64,000 nucleotides of DNA, taken from positions 1,736,001 through 1,800,000 of the forward strand of contig NZ_AP022620.1 in assembly GCF_010731855.1 (NCBI RefSeq), given 5' to 3'. The position numbers and the translations under genes are program-made. The stretch is from Mycolicibacterium anyangense. Lineage in GTDB: Bacteria > Actinomycetota > Actinomycetes > Mycobacteriales > Mycobacteriaceae. The notes beneath the pieces were generated by a model. The model had not been told where the DNA came from. It saw nothing but the letters and a program-made list of their open reading frames with translations, and searched no databases. Below are positions 1 through 8,111 of this stretch, in pieces (the first letter of the stretch is position 1; every line of letters begins with the position of its first letter).

Positions 1-521
1 CAGCCGATGTAACCCGAGTACTTCAGTGTGGCTTCGGGGTCGAACCGTTCGCGGGCCGTCGAGGTGATTCCGTCGGCGAACACCACCAGATCGGCGGTGG
101 CGGTGGCGCCGCTGACGAATCTGACGGTCGCCCGCTCGCCATCCTGGCCGAATCCGCTGGCATATTCACCGTAGTGGTAGTGCTCGGTGCCGAAATCGGC
201 GAGCAATGCCCGATAGAACGTTCCCCAGGAGGTGTAGGTCCACGCCGCCCGCTCCCGGTGGGCGATGCCGCCGTCGCGTTGCAGGTACTGGATGTAGGAG
301 GTGGCGGTGTGCAGATCGGCCAGGTTCTGGGTGCTGCGTTCAGTGAACCACCGCACGGTGTCGGGTTGCAGCACGATCCCGCTGCCGCGGCCATCCAGTG
401 CGGTGGGGGTGCGCTCGTAGACGTCGACGGTGAAGCCCAAGTCCCGCAAGAGCAGTGCGGTGGTGAGACCTCCGATGGAGCCGCCGACGACAACGGCTGA
501 GGCATTCGAGTAGCCGGTCAT
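1..521 (-). CDS. FAD-dependent monooxygenase, N-terminal part (cut by window edge)
   Basis: Read on the minus strand from an ATG at 521, this is the first 173 codons of a class A flavoprotein hydroxylase (PHBH/UbiH-like fold). Near the N-terminus there is a glycine-rich dinucleotide fold, VVVGGSIGGLTTALLL, followed by an acidic residue at the end of the second strand (VDVYER), which binds the FAD ribose. Later there is the second FAD contact in the form VVFADGITSTARERF. The C-terminus lies outside the window. Its ATG overlaps the stop of the upstream MFS gene (ATGA, 518-521), so the two are probably translated together. Such enzymes hydroxylate aromatic or related rings with NAD(P)H and O2. 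With the transporter and aldehyde dehydrogenase it suggests uptake and oxidation of an organic compound; the substrate cannot be read from the sequence. Confidence 0.85.
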   Translation of the reverse strand, partial: MTGYSNASAVVVGGSIGGLTTALLLRDLGFTVDVYERTPTALDGRGSGIVLQPDTVRWFTERSTQNLADLHTATSYIQYLQRDGGIAHRERAAWTYTSWGTFYRALLADFGTEHYHYGEYASGFGQDGERATVRFVSGATATADLVVFADGITSTARERFDPEATLKYSGYIG

Positions 522-1888
522 GGCTGGCTCTCCTCCACCCGGATGGTCAAGGCGTCGGCAGGCAAGGGCGCGCCCCGGGTCTCGGTCGCGAAGGCCAGCC
601 CGACCACGGCGATCAGGCCGAGGACGGCGACGCCGGCCGTAGCCTGACCGAGGTTGCCGTCGAACCAGGTGATCGCGATGACACCGGCCGCCAGCGGGCC
701 CAGCGCGGTGACATAGCGGCCGACGCTGTTGCAGACGGCCAGTGCGGTCGCCCGTACGCTCGGCGGGAACAACTCGGGCGCATAGATGAAGGTGCCGGAC
801 AGCGCGCCGAAGAGTCCGAACCCGAGAATCGGCATGGCGAGCAGGAATTCGTCGTAGCTCCGCTCGAACGGGAACGTCCAGGCGATCGCGGCCGCCGACA
901 CGGTGAAGCTCATCAGGAAGGTCGTTCTGCGCCCGATCAGATCCGCGATGAACCCCCAGGACGCGTACCCGATGATTCCGCCGGCGTTGAACAGCATGGC
1001 GGCCAGGGCAACCCGATGGTCGGCCACCGGGCCGGGCTGACCGCTCGCCGCGGTGATCTGCCTGATGATCTGCGGGTACCAGGTCGAGACGCTCCAGAAG
1101 GTGATAAGGGCACCGGTGGCCAGTGCTGTGCAGACCAGCATCGGGCGCAGCAGCGGCGGACTGAACAGCCGCCACAGCACGAAGCGGTCCTCGGATGTCA
1201 TGGTCCCCTGGGCTTTACGCTGACGACGAGAATGGAGGTGCGCGGTGATCTCCGGGGGCTCTGGCACGAACCGCCGGATGAACCACACCACCAGGGCGGG
1301 CAGCCCGGCCAGCATCATCATCACGCGCCAGCCCTGACCGCCCAGGATCGCGTAGGCACCGGCGGCGGCGAAGAAGCCCGCGGCGTAGCCGGCCATCATC
1401 ACCCCACCGGCCCGCGCCCGGAACCGGTTGCGCCACGTCTCGGCGATCAGCGCCGCACCCACCGGCGCTTCGACACCCGAGCCCAAGCCGGCGATGAAGC
1501 GCAATATCCCCAGCTGCCACCAGTTGTCGACGAATGCCGCGGCCGCGCTGAACACGGCGTAGGTCAGAATGCCCACCGACAACACCCTGGTACGACCGAA
1601 GTAGTCGGCCAGAATGCCGAACAGGATTCCGCCGGTGGCCCATCCAGCCAGGAACAGCGCCATGGTCAGGCCGCCGTACAGTCCGATAGCGGCCCGGTCG
1701 GCCGCAATACCACTGTTGGGCAGCAACTCGGTCATGGCAGGCCCGAGGACCAGAACGTAGAGACTGCCCGCAAAGCCGTCCAAGCCCCACCCCAGCGTGG
1801 TGCCGGCCAGCACCAGCCACTGGGTCCGGCTGATCTCACCTCGCCAGCCCGCCCGGGTTCCAGACTGCGCGGTTGTGCCGATCGTCAT
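518..1888 (-). CDS. MFS transporter (metabolite:H+ symporter type)
   Basis: The 456-residue protein has twelve predicted hydrophobic segments and the family loop signature between TM2 and TM3 (GILADYFGRTRVL), repeated in the second half as GFIADLIGRRTTFL. It resembles the aromatic-acid and sugar proton symporters of the major facilitator superfamily, which import small organic acids. It lies 40 bp downstream of the aldehyde dehydrogenase gene and overlaps the monooxygenase start by 4 bp, so the three minus-strand genes look like one operon. Import of the operon's substrate is the simplest role; an exporter cannot be excluded. The ATG at 1888 follows GAGGGAAATTCG, a usable ribosome-binding site. 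Confidence 0.85.
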   Translation of the reverse strand: MTIGTTAQSGTRAGWRGEISRTQWLVLAGTTLGWGLDGFAGSLYVLVLGPAMTELLPNSGIAADRAAIGLYGGLTMALFLAGWATGGILFGILADYFGRTRVLSVGILTYAVFSAAAAFVDNWWQLGILRFIAGLGSGVEAPVGAALIAETWRNRFRARAGGVMMAGYAAGFFAAAGAYAILGGQGWRVMMMLAGLPALVVWFIRRFVPEPPEITAHLHSRRQRKAQGTMTSEDRFVLWRLFSPPLLRPMLVCTALATGALITFWSVSTWYPQIIRQITAASGQPGPVADHRVALAAMLFNAGGIIGYASWGFIADLIGRRTTFLMSFTVSAAAIAWTFPFERSYDEFLLAMPILGFGLFGALSGTFIYAPELFPPSVRATALAVCNSVGRYVTALGPLAAGVIAITWFDGNLGQATAGVAVLGLIAVVGLAFATETRGAPLPADALTIRVEESQP

Positions 1889-1928
1889 CGAATTTCCCTC
1901 GCTACGTTGGTGATTGGTGCTCTCACAG

Positions 1929-3425
1929 TCAGTTCAGCCGGCTCGGCGGCTCCGCGCCGTACCAGTCGACCGGTTCGGCGGCGGTCCTGACCACGACGGT
2001 CTTGATCCAAGAGAAGTCGTCGAAGGACTCGGTGCCCGCGTCCTTGCCGAGGCCGGACTCCTTGACACCACCCCAGGGCAACGACGGCTCGAGCCGGTGA
2101 TGGTCGTTGACCCAGACCATTCCGGCCACGATCCGGCCGGCGACCCGGTGTGCGCGGGCGACATCCGTCGTCCAGATCCCGGCACCCAGGCCGTAGCGGT
2201 TGTCGTTGGCCATGCGCACGGCTTGCGCTTCGTCGTCAAAGGGAATCACGACCGCCACCGGACCGAAGATCTCCTGGGTGGCCACCGCCATGTCCATGGT
2301 GGCGTCGCACAGCACGGTCGGCTCCAGGAAGAAGCCGGACCGCAGCCGCGCGTCGAGGGCGGGAACACCGCCACCGGCGGCTATCCGCGCGCCCTCGGCG
2401 ACACCGCAGTCGATCAGCTTTCGCACCTTGTCGCGTTGGACGGCACTGATCAGCGGACCCATCTGGGTGGTGGGCAGCGCAGGATCACCCACCCGGATCG
2501 CGCGGGCGCGGGCCGCCAGCGCGTCGACGAAGGCGTCGTAGCTGCCACGCTGGACGAGGAAACGTGAACCGGCGACACAGGATTGGCCGGCGGCGACGAA
2601 CGCGGCGAACGCGGCGCCTTCGGCGGCGGTGACCGGGTCGATATCGTCGAACACCACGATCGGGGTCTTGCCGCCGAGCTCGGCGGTCACCCGCGCGAAG
2701 CGAGATGCAGTCGCGACCGCCGCAGCGCGACCCGCCTCGGTGCCGCCGGTGAGGGTGATCTTGGCGATGCCGGGGTGGGTGGTCAGCCGCTCCCCGGCGG
2801 GTTTGCCACCGGTGACCACGGTCAGCACCCCGTCGGGAAGACCGGCCTCGGTGAGGATCTCGGCCAGTGCCAGCGTGGTCAGGGGGGTCAGCTCGGACGG
2901 CTTGACCACGACGGTGTTGCCGTTGGCCAGGGCGGCCGACAGGCTGCGAGCCAGGATGAGCATCGGGTGGTTGAACGGGGTGATGATGCCGCACACGCCG
3001 AGCGGTAGGCGCTGCTGATAGGTCAGGTAGGGGCCGTCGCCGGGCAGGACCGCGGTGCGCTGGGCGGCAAGCAGTCCCGCGTTGTAGCGGAACCATTCCG
3101 GCACCCGGGCCAACTGTGCCCGGGTCTCGGTGATGGGGCGACCGTTGTTCTGGGCCTCCAGGGTGTAGAGCCGTTGCTCCGCTGCTTCGATCGCGTCAGC
3201 CAGCCGCAAGAGCAGCCGGCCCCGTTCGGTCCTGCTCATCCGCGACCAGGGTCCGTCTTCGAATGCGCTGCGGGCCCGGCTGACAGCGGCGTCCACATCG
3301 GCGGCGGATGCTTCGGCGACCGTGGTGATCACCTCGCCGGTGGACGGGTTGACGATGTCCCGCACGCCCACCGCGGTGGCAACGCCGGTCGGCGCGGTTG
3401 CGGTCTCGACGCTCACGTACTGCAT
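1929..3425 (-). CDS. NAD(P)-dependent aldehyde dehydrogenase
   Basis: This 498-residue protein is a complete ALDH superfamily enzyme that oxidises an aldehyde to the carboxylic acid. Visible catalytic residues are Asn152 in TPFNHP, Lys175 in VVKPSE, the general base Glu249 in AELGGKTPIV and the nucleophile Cys283 in GQSCVAGSR. The C-terminal motif EIFGPV, which contacts the cofactor, is present. The closest family style is betaine-aldehyde or hydroxymuconic-semialdehyde dehydrogenase, but the substrate is open. It is the first gene of the minus-strand operon and starts 155 bp from the divergent PucR-type regulator, which probably controls it. Confidence 0.93.
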   Translation of the reverse strand: MQYVSVETATAPTGVATAVGVRDIVNPSTGEVITTVAEASAADVDAAVSRARSAFEDGPWSRMSRTERGRLLLRLADAIEAAEQRLYTLEAQNNGRPITETRAQLARVPEWFRYNAGLLAAQRTAVLPGDGPYLTYQQRLPLGVCGIITPFNHPMLILARSLSAALANGNTVVVKPSELTPLTTLALAEILTEAGLPDGVLTVVTGGKPAGERLTTHPGIAKITLTGGTEAGRAAAVATASRFARVTAELGGKTPIVVFDDIDPVTAAEGAAFAAFVAAGQSCVAGSRFLVQRGSYDAFVDALAARARAIRVGDPALPTTQMGPLISAVQRDKVRKLIDCGVAEGARIAAGGGVPALDARLRSGFFLEPTVLCDATMDMAVATQEIFGPVAVVIPFDDEAQAVRMANDNRYGLGAGIWTTDVARAHRVAGRIVAGMVWVNDHHRLEPSLPWGGVKESGLGKDAGTESFDDFSWIKTVVVRTAAEPVDWYGAEPPSRLN

Positions 3426-3514
3426 GTGTCCTCACATCCGTCGACATGGCCGGTGGTGATGTGCCCGACAGGGGCCTGTGGATATGAGTGTCGTCACCGA
3501 GTTGGCGCCCCTCA

Positions 3515-3561
3515 ATGTCAACAGAGACATACTTTCGAGGATTGAATGTCGATAGGAACAT
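3515..3561. promoter_or_regulatory. Twin 16-bp palindromes, candidate PucR-type operators
   Basis: The 155-bp divergent region between the aldehyde dehydrogenase and the regulator holds two copies of ATGTC-N6-RACAT: ATGTCAACAGAGACAT at 3515-3530 and ATGTCGATAGGAACAT at 3546-3561. Their starts are 31 bp apart, about three helical turns, so bound dimers would sit on the same face. They lie just before the preferred GTG start (3581) of the regulator, which fits autoregulation and control of the divergent operon. No binding data are available. Confidence 0.5.
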
Positions 3562-3580
3562 CACACGGCAGAATGGCGGG

Positions 3581-5395
3581 GTGTCCGACGACCCTGGCCC
3601 ACTGCGACCGGGCCGCGAGCTGCTCACCTGGCTCGATGCCCTTGGAGTTCTGAGTACCGCGGCCACCGCGGACACGAACCTGCGGCAGGTGCTGGACCTG
3701 GTTGCCCAGACGGCCAGGACACTGCTGGGCTTCGACTTCTGCGGGGTACTGGTGCCCGATGAGCACCGGCGCCGACTGCTGATCGCCGGTTTCAGTGGCC
3801 TGTCCGAGGACTATGTCGACCGAGTCAACTCCGACCGGCCGATCCAACTCGACAGCACGTCACCGTCCAGCCGTGCGTTCCACACCGGCACCGCCGTAGC
3901 AGTTCGCGATGTCACCGCCGAGCCGCAGTTCGCCCAGTGGGCGGGGATCGCCAGGGAGCAGGGCTATCGCGCGGTGATCGCGGTACCGCTGGTTGCGCAC
4001 AACGAGGTGCTGGGAACCCTCAACGGCTACTACGGCCCGGTGCACACCTTCACCCAGCACGGCATCCAACGGATGACGCTGTTGGCCAACCATGCCGCCA
4101 TCGCGCTGACCTCGGCGAGCCGGCTCGACGAGCTCCGCACGCTCAATGCCTCGCTGCGCGAGCAGCGCGACGCGCTGCGCCGGTCCGAGCAGATCCACCA
4201 GCGGCTGCTCGGAGTGACGCTGCGTTCCGGCGGCCTGGACGGGATCGCCGCCACGCTGCGGGAATTGATCGGCCGCCCGGTGCTCATCGACGACGCCCGC
4301 CACAACGTGCTTGCGCTCGCCGGCGACGGCAGCCAGTTTCCCGACTCGGCTTGGCGGACTGCCAGTGTGCAGGACGGCGCGGGCTCGTCACCGGTGCTCG
4401 CCGGTGACGCAGACGACTCGAGCCACTGGCGGATGTACGCCAGTGCGGTCCGGCTCGGCACTGAAATCGTGGCCCGAATCTGGTTTCCGGCCAACGACGT
4501 TCCGATCGGTCCGATCGACGCGCGGGCCGTCGAGCACGGATCGTTGGTGGTGGCCTTGGAGCTGCTGCGCGACCGGACCGCCGCCGAGGTCGAGCACCGA
4601 CTGCGGGGCGAACTGCTGGCCGACCTGTTGTCCAGCCGCACCGCACCTGGCGAGGAGATCCTGCTGCGGGCGGCACGCCTGGGGCACGACCTCGCGAGCC
4701 CGCACGTCACGATGGTCGCCGCGGTGGCGCCTGCCGCCGGCCAGGGCGAGTCCCTGGCCTACGAGCGGGCACTGGCCCAGGTGGCCAGAATCGCCGCCGG
4801 ATTCCGTCCACGGCCGCTGGTGGCCATGCATCGCGGCCACATCGTGATCCTGTGGCCGACAACGGCTGCACCCGTCGAATCATCCTCCGCCGCAACGCCA
4901 GATCCCTCCCCGACGGCTGTTGTCATGCGCGCACTGGAGCAATCGCTACCCGGCGGCACCGTCACGGTGGGGGTCTGGAGCGCGACGTCGGCACCCTACG
5001 GGGACAGCTACCGCATCGCGAACGGAATCTTGCAGATCGCGGTCCGCTCGGGGCGGACCCACAGTGTGGTCACCGTCGACGACCTCGGAATCGTCGGGCT
5101 ACTCCTGCAGATCGACGACTCGGCCAAACTGGACGAGTTCGCCCGGCGCACACTGGGTCCCGTGGTCGACTACGACACCGCGCACCGCACCCGACTTCTC
5201 ACGACGCTGCGGACCTATCTGGACTGCCGACGGGACCGCAACGCCACCGCCGCCGAACTCGTCATCCACCCCAACACGGTGGCCCAGCGGCTACGGCGCA
5301 TCGAGAAGCTGTGTCACGAGGATCTCGACGATCCGGCGGCGATCGTCCGTGTCACCGCCGCGATGACGGTATACGACCTAGCCCGGCTGATGTGA
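3581..5395 (+). CDS. GAF-domain PucR-type transcriptional regulator
   Basis: This predicted 604-residue regulator has an N-terminal GAF domain (about residues 15-175), a central segment typical of PucR/CdaR proteins, and a C-terminal PucR helix-turn-helix (about 545-600). The last includes TAAELVIHPNTVAQRLRRIEKL, written here as TAAELVIHPNT and QRLRRIEKL. GAF domains bind small ligands, so an effector-responsive activator of the divergent catabolic operon is likely. The reading frame stays open back to ATG codons at 3488 and 3515, but those codons fall before or inside the paired palindromes at 3515-3561. I therefore prefer the GTG at 3581, although its ribosome-binding site is poor. The end overlaps the convergent methyltransferase gene by 18 bp. 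Confidence 0.85.
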   Translation: MSDDPGPLRPGRELLTWLDALGVLSTAATADTNLRQVLDLVAQTARTLLGFDFCGVLVPDEHRRRLLIAGFSGLSEDYVDRVNSDRPIQLDSTSPSSRAFHTGTAVAVRDVTAEPQFAQWAGIAREQGYRAVIAVPLVAHNEVLGTLNGYYGPVHTFTQHGIQRMTLLANHAAIALTSASRLDELRTLNASLREQRDALRRSEQIHQRLLGVTLRSGGLDGIAATLRELIGRPVLIDDARHNVLALAGDGSQFPDSAWRTASVQDGAGSSPVLAGDADDSSHWRMYASAVRLGTEIVARIWFPANDVPIGPIDARAVEHGSLVVALELLRDRTAAEVEHRLRGELLADLLSSRTAPGEEILLRAARLGHDLASPHVTMVAAVAPAAGQGESLAYERALAQVARIAAGFRPRPLVAMHRGHIVILWPTTAAPVESSSAATPDPSPTAVVMRALEQSLPGGTVTVGVWSATSAPYGDSYRIANGILQIAVRSGRTHSVVTVDDLGIVGLLLQIDDSAKLDEFARRTLGPVVDYDTAHRTRLLTTLRTYLDCRRDRNATAAELVIHPNTVAQRLRRIEKLCHEDLDDPAAIVRVTAAMTVYDLARLM

Positions 5396-6148
5396 TCCGG
5401 CCCGGCGGTGCGAGCGGGCACTTTGGTACAGGCAAATCGCCGCTGCTGCAGCAACATTGAGGCTCTCGGCTCCCCCGGCCATCGGGATCGTCACACGGTG
5501 GTCGGCGAGAGCGGCAACCTGTGGCGACAGACCGTGGGCCTCGGGACCGAACACCCAGGCCGTCGGCGCAGCGAGCAGCTGCTCGGCGTCATCCAGATCG
5601 GTCTGGGCGTCGAGGGTCGTCGCCAGCACCTGAAGGCCTGCGGCCTGCAGCCGCGAGATCAGGCCGGCGACATCATCGTCAACCACCACCGGGATGTCGA
5701 AGATGCTGCCCGCCGAGGAACGCAGGCACTTTCCGTTGTAGGGATCGACGCTGTGCCCGGCGAACACCACCGCCGCCGCCCCCATTGCGTCGGCCAACCT
5801 GATCAGCGTCCCGGCGTTGCCGGGCTCGGACAGATCGACGGCGACCGCGATCAGCTTCGGGGAACCGCCCAGCACGTCGTCGAGGCCGACGTCGGGCAGC
5901 GTGCAGACCGCGACCAGCCCCGACGGTGTCACCGTCTCGGAGAGCGCCTTGGCAGCCCGTTCGGTGACGAGGTGCACCTGCAGTCCGGCCAGTAGGTCGC
6001 CGTGGCGTTCGGCGGCGGCCTCGGTGACGAACACCTCGTCGACCAGTCCGCGCCGGACGGCGGCCTCCACCAGATTGGGACCTTCGGCCAGAAAGCGCCC
6101 AGCACGACGACGCCCGGTGTGGCGCTGCAGTTTTACCGCAGCGACCAC
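5378..6148 (-). CDS. tsnR: TrmH/SpoU-family RNA 2'-O-methyltransferase
   Basis: The 256-residue protein is a SPOUT methyltransferase that uses S-adenosylmethionine to methylate a ribose in rRNA or tRNA. The three family motifs are visible: motif 1 with the conserved Asn and Arg in SEPGNAGTLIRLADA, motif 2 as VFGPEAHGLS, and motif 3 as IPMAGGAESLNVAAAAAI, the knot that binds SAM. The N-terminal substrate-binding domain carries FLAEGPNLVEAA. It follows rplT by 29 bp, as in the infC-rpmI-rplT-tsnR order of mycobacteria. The GTG at 6148 is the first recognised start, but family members often begin about 8 residues earlier; the frame upstream reads [10 protein letters not shown] without a standard start codon. 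Confidence 0.9.
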   Translation of the reverse strand: MVAAVKLQRHTGRRRAGRFLAEGPNLVEAAVRRGLVDEVFVTEAAAERHGDLLAGLQVHLVTERAAKALSETVTPSGLVAVCTLPDVGLDDVLGGSPKLIAVAVDLSEPGNAGTLIRLADAMGAAAVVFAGHSVDPYNGKCLRSSAGSIFDIPVVVDDDVAGLISRLQAAGLQVLATTLDAQTDLDDAEQLLAAPTAWVFGPEAHGLSPQVAALADHRVTIPMAGGAESLNVAAAAAICLYQSARSHRRAGSHQPG

Positions 6149-6177
6149 CCGGGCGGATCGTTCAGTGAGTGCCGGTA

Positions 6178-6567
6178 TCAGGCGGCTTCACCGGAAGGAG
6201 CGTTGACATCCTCCGGCAGGGCAGCCTTGGCGACCTCGACCAGCGCGGTGAACGCAGCCGGGTCGCTGACGGCGATCTCGGCAAGGTTCTTGCGGTCGAC
6301 CTCGACGCCGGCGGCCTTGAGGCCCTGGATCAGCCGGTTGTAGGTGATGTCGTTGGCGCGGGCGGCCGCGTTGATCCGGGAGATCCACAGCTTGCGGAAC
6401 TCGCCCTTGCGGGCACGGCGGTCCCGGTAGGCGTAGGTCAACGAATGCAGCTGCTGCTCTTTGGCCTTGCGGTAGAGCCGCGAGCGCTGGCCGCGGTAGC
6501 CCTTCGACGCCTTCAGTACTGTGCGCCGCTTCTTCTGGGCATTCAGTGCGCGCTTCACGCGTGCCAT
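6178..6567 (-). CDS. rplT: 50S ribosomal protein L20
   Basis: The 129-residue basic protein begins [15 protein letters not shown] and continues with the L20 signature [17 protein letters not shown]. It binds 23S rRNA early in assembly of the large subunit. The C-terminal tail is slightly acidic and Ala-rich, as in other actinobacteria. It lies 48 bp downstream of rpmI and shares its transcript with infC and rpmI. Confidence 0.98.
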
Positions 6568-6615
6568 GGGGGTATTCCTATTCTTGGTCGGTCAGAAGCA
6601 AAAGGGTTACGGCGC

Positions 6616-6810
6616 TTAGCCGTTCAGCATCGCGTTGACACGCTTGGTGTCATTGGGTGCCAGGACGGTACGGCCGTCGAGGCGACGGGTCCGCTTGCTG
6701 GGCTTGTGCTCGAGCAGGTGGCGACGGTTCGCCTTCTGCCGCACGATCTTGCCGCTGCCCGTCTTGCGGAAGCGCTTGCTGGCGCCGCTGTGGGTCTTGG
6801 CCTTAGGCAT
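6616..6810 (-). CDS. rpmI: 50S ribosomal protein L35
   Basis: The 64-residue, highly basic protein begins [20 protein letters not shown] and ends with [11 protein letters not shown], matching bacterial L35 over its length. It is a structural protein of the large ribosomal subunit. It sits 22 bp after infC, in the universal infC-rpmI-rplT order. Confidence 0.98.
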   Translation of the reverse strand: MPKAKTHSGASKRFRKTGSGKIVRQKANRRHLLEHKPSKRTRRLDGRTVLAPNDTKRVNAMLNG

Positions 6811-6832
6811 GTGTCCTCAGTTCTCGTCGTTG

Positions 6833-7432
<600 letters not shown>

Positions 7433-7515
7433 GGGGCCTCCCTGGTTAGCGTTTCTCTGCTGACCGGCCGAGGTAACGGCGGGAGCAGCGGTGCGGGCAC
7501 CACGCCACCAGCACA

Positions 7516-7556
7516 CTGTTCAATCGAACAGTAAGGCCCTGCGTGGAAGCAGGGCC
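7516..7556 (-). promoter_or_regulatory. Two tandem hairpins in the infC leader
   Basis: In the 300 bp between infC and the divergent DUF1844 gene, two perfect inverted repeats lie back to back. GGCCCTGC/GCAGGGCC has an 8-bp stem and 6-nt loop at 7535-7556. CTGTTC/GAACAG has a 6-bp stem and 4-nt loop at 7516-7531. Read toward infC the strong hairpin comes first, so a ribosomal-protein leader or attenuator is possible. The rest of the region to 7713 shows no gene. Confidence 0.5.
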
Positions 7557-7714
7557 CAATGCCGACCGATCACAGCCTGAGCTGCCTGCGAAACCGCAGA
7601 ACAGACGCCATAACGGCGTCCGTGACCGGACCGCGGGGCCTTGGGAGTGATCCGCGGCCAGCGGTGGGAGTGGGACTCCACTTGCTGTCCCTGGCGTACG
7701 CCGGGACGGTCGTG

Positions 7715-7735
7715 CATGCCAGTCTAACAGGCATG
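7715..7735. promoter_or_regulatory. Palindrome over the infC / DUF1844 divergent promoter
   Basis: CATGCC and GGCATG flank nine bases containing AGTCTA, which read on the minus strand is TAGACT, a good -10 box (7721-7726) for infC. That would give an infC leader of about 280 nt. The palindrome also covers the ATG of the plus-strand DUF1844 gene, so a bound protein could affect both genes. Confidence 0.35.
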
Positions 7736-8068
7736 ACGGATTCCCCTAGCATCCGCGACCTGGCCGATATCCCGGCAGTCGAGGTGATCACCCGAGCTGC
7801 GGTCATGCTGATGAGCGCGGCCGCCGAGAAACTTGGTCTTGCCGACCCCGATCCGGACAGCAGCGAACGGCGCGACCTCGACGAGGCCCGCCGGTTGATC
7901 ACCGCACTGGCCGGCCTGGTCACGGCGTCCGCCGAGTATCTGGGACCGCATGCCGGCCCGGTGCGGGACGGCCTGAAGAGTTTGCAGCTGGCCTTCCGGG
8001 AGGCCAGTGCCGCACCCGAGGAGCCGGGCCGCGGTCCGGGCGAGAAGTACACAGGCCCTGTGTGGTAA
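7733..8068 (+). CDS. DUF1844 family protein
   Basis: The 111-residue protein matches the DUF1844 pattern: an N-terminal [21 protein letters not shown] helix (given here as [11 protein letters not shown] and AAAEKLGL), an acidic linker, then [15 protein letters not shown] and [11 protein letters not shown]. These are small all-helical proteins found beside infC in actinobacteria; their function is not established. The ATG at 7733 lies within the palindrome shared with the infC promoter. The frame is open back to 7559, but that stretch is the infC leader on the other strand and is not conserved-looking. Confidence 0.8.
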   Translation: MTDSPSIRDLADIPAVEVITRAAVMLMSAAAEKLGLADPDPDSSERRDLDEARRLITALAGLVTASAEYLGPHAGPVRDGLKSLQLAFREASAAPEEPGRGPGEKYTGPVW

Positions 8069-8111
8069 CGCTGCAACCATCTGGCAGGCCGAGCGAATAT
8101 CCTCGCAGCCT

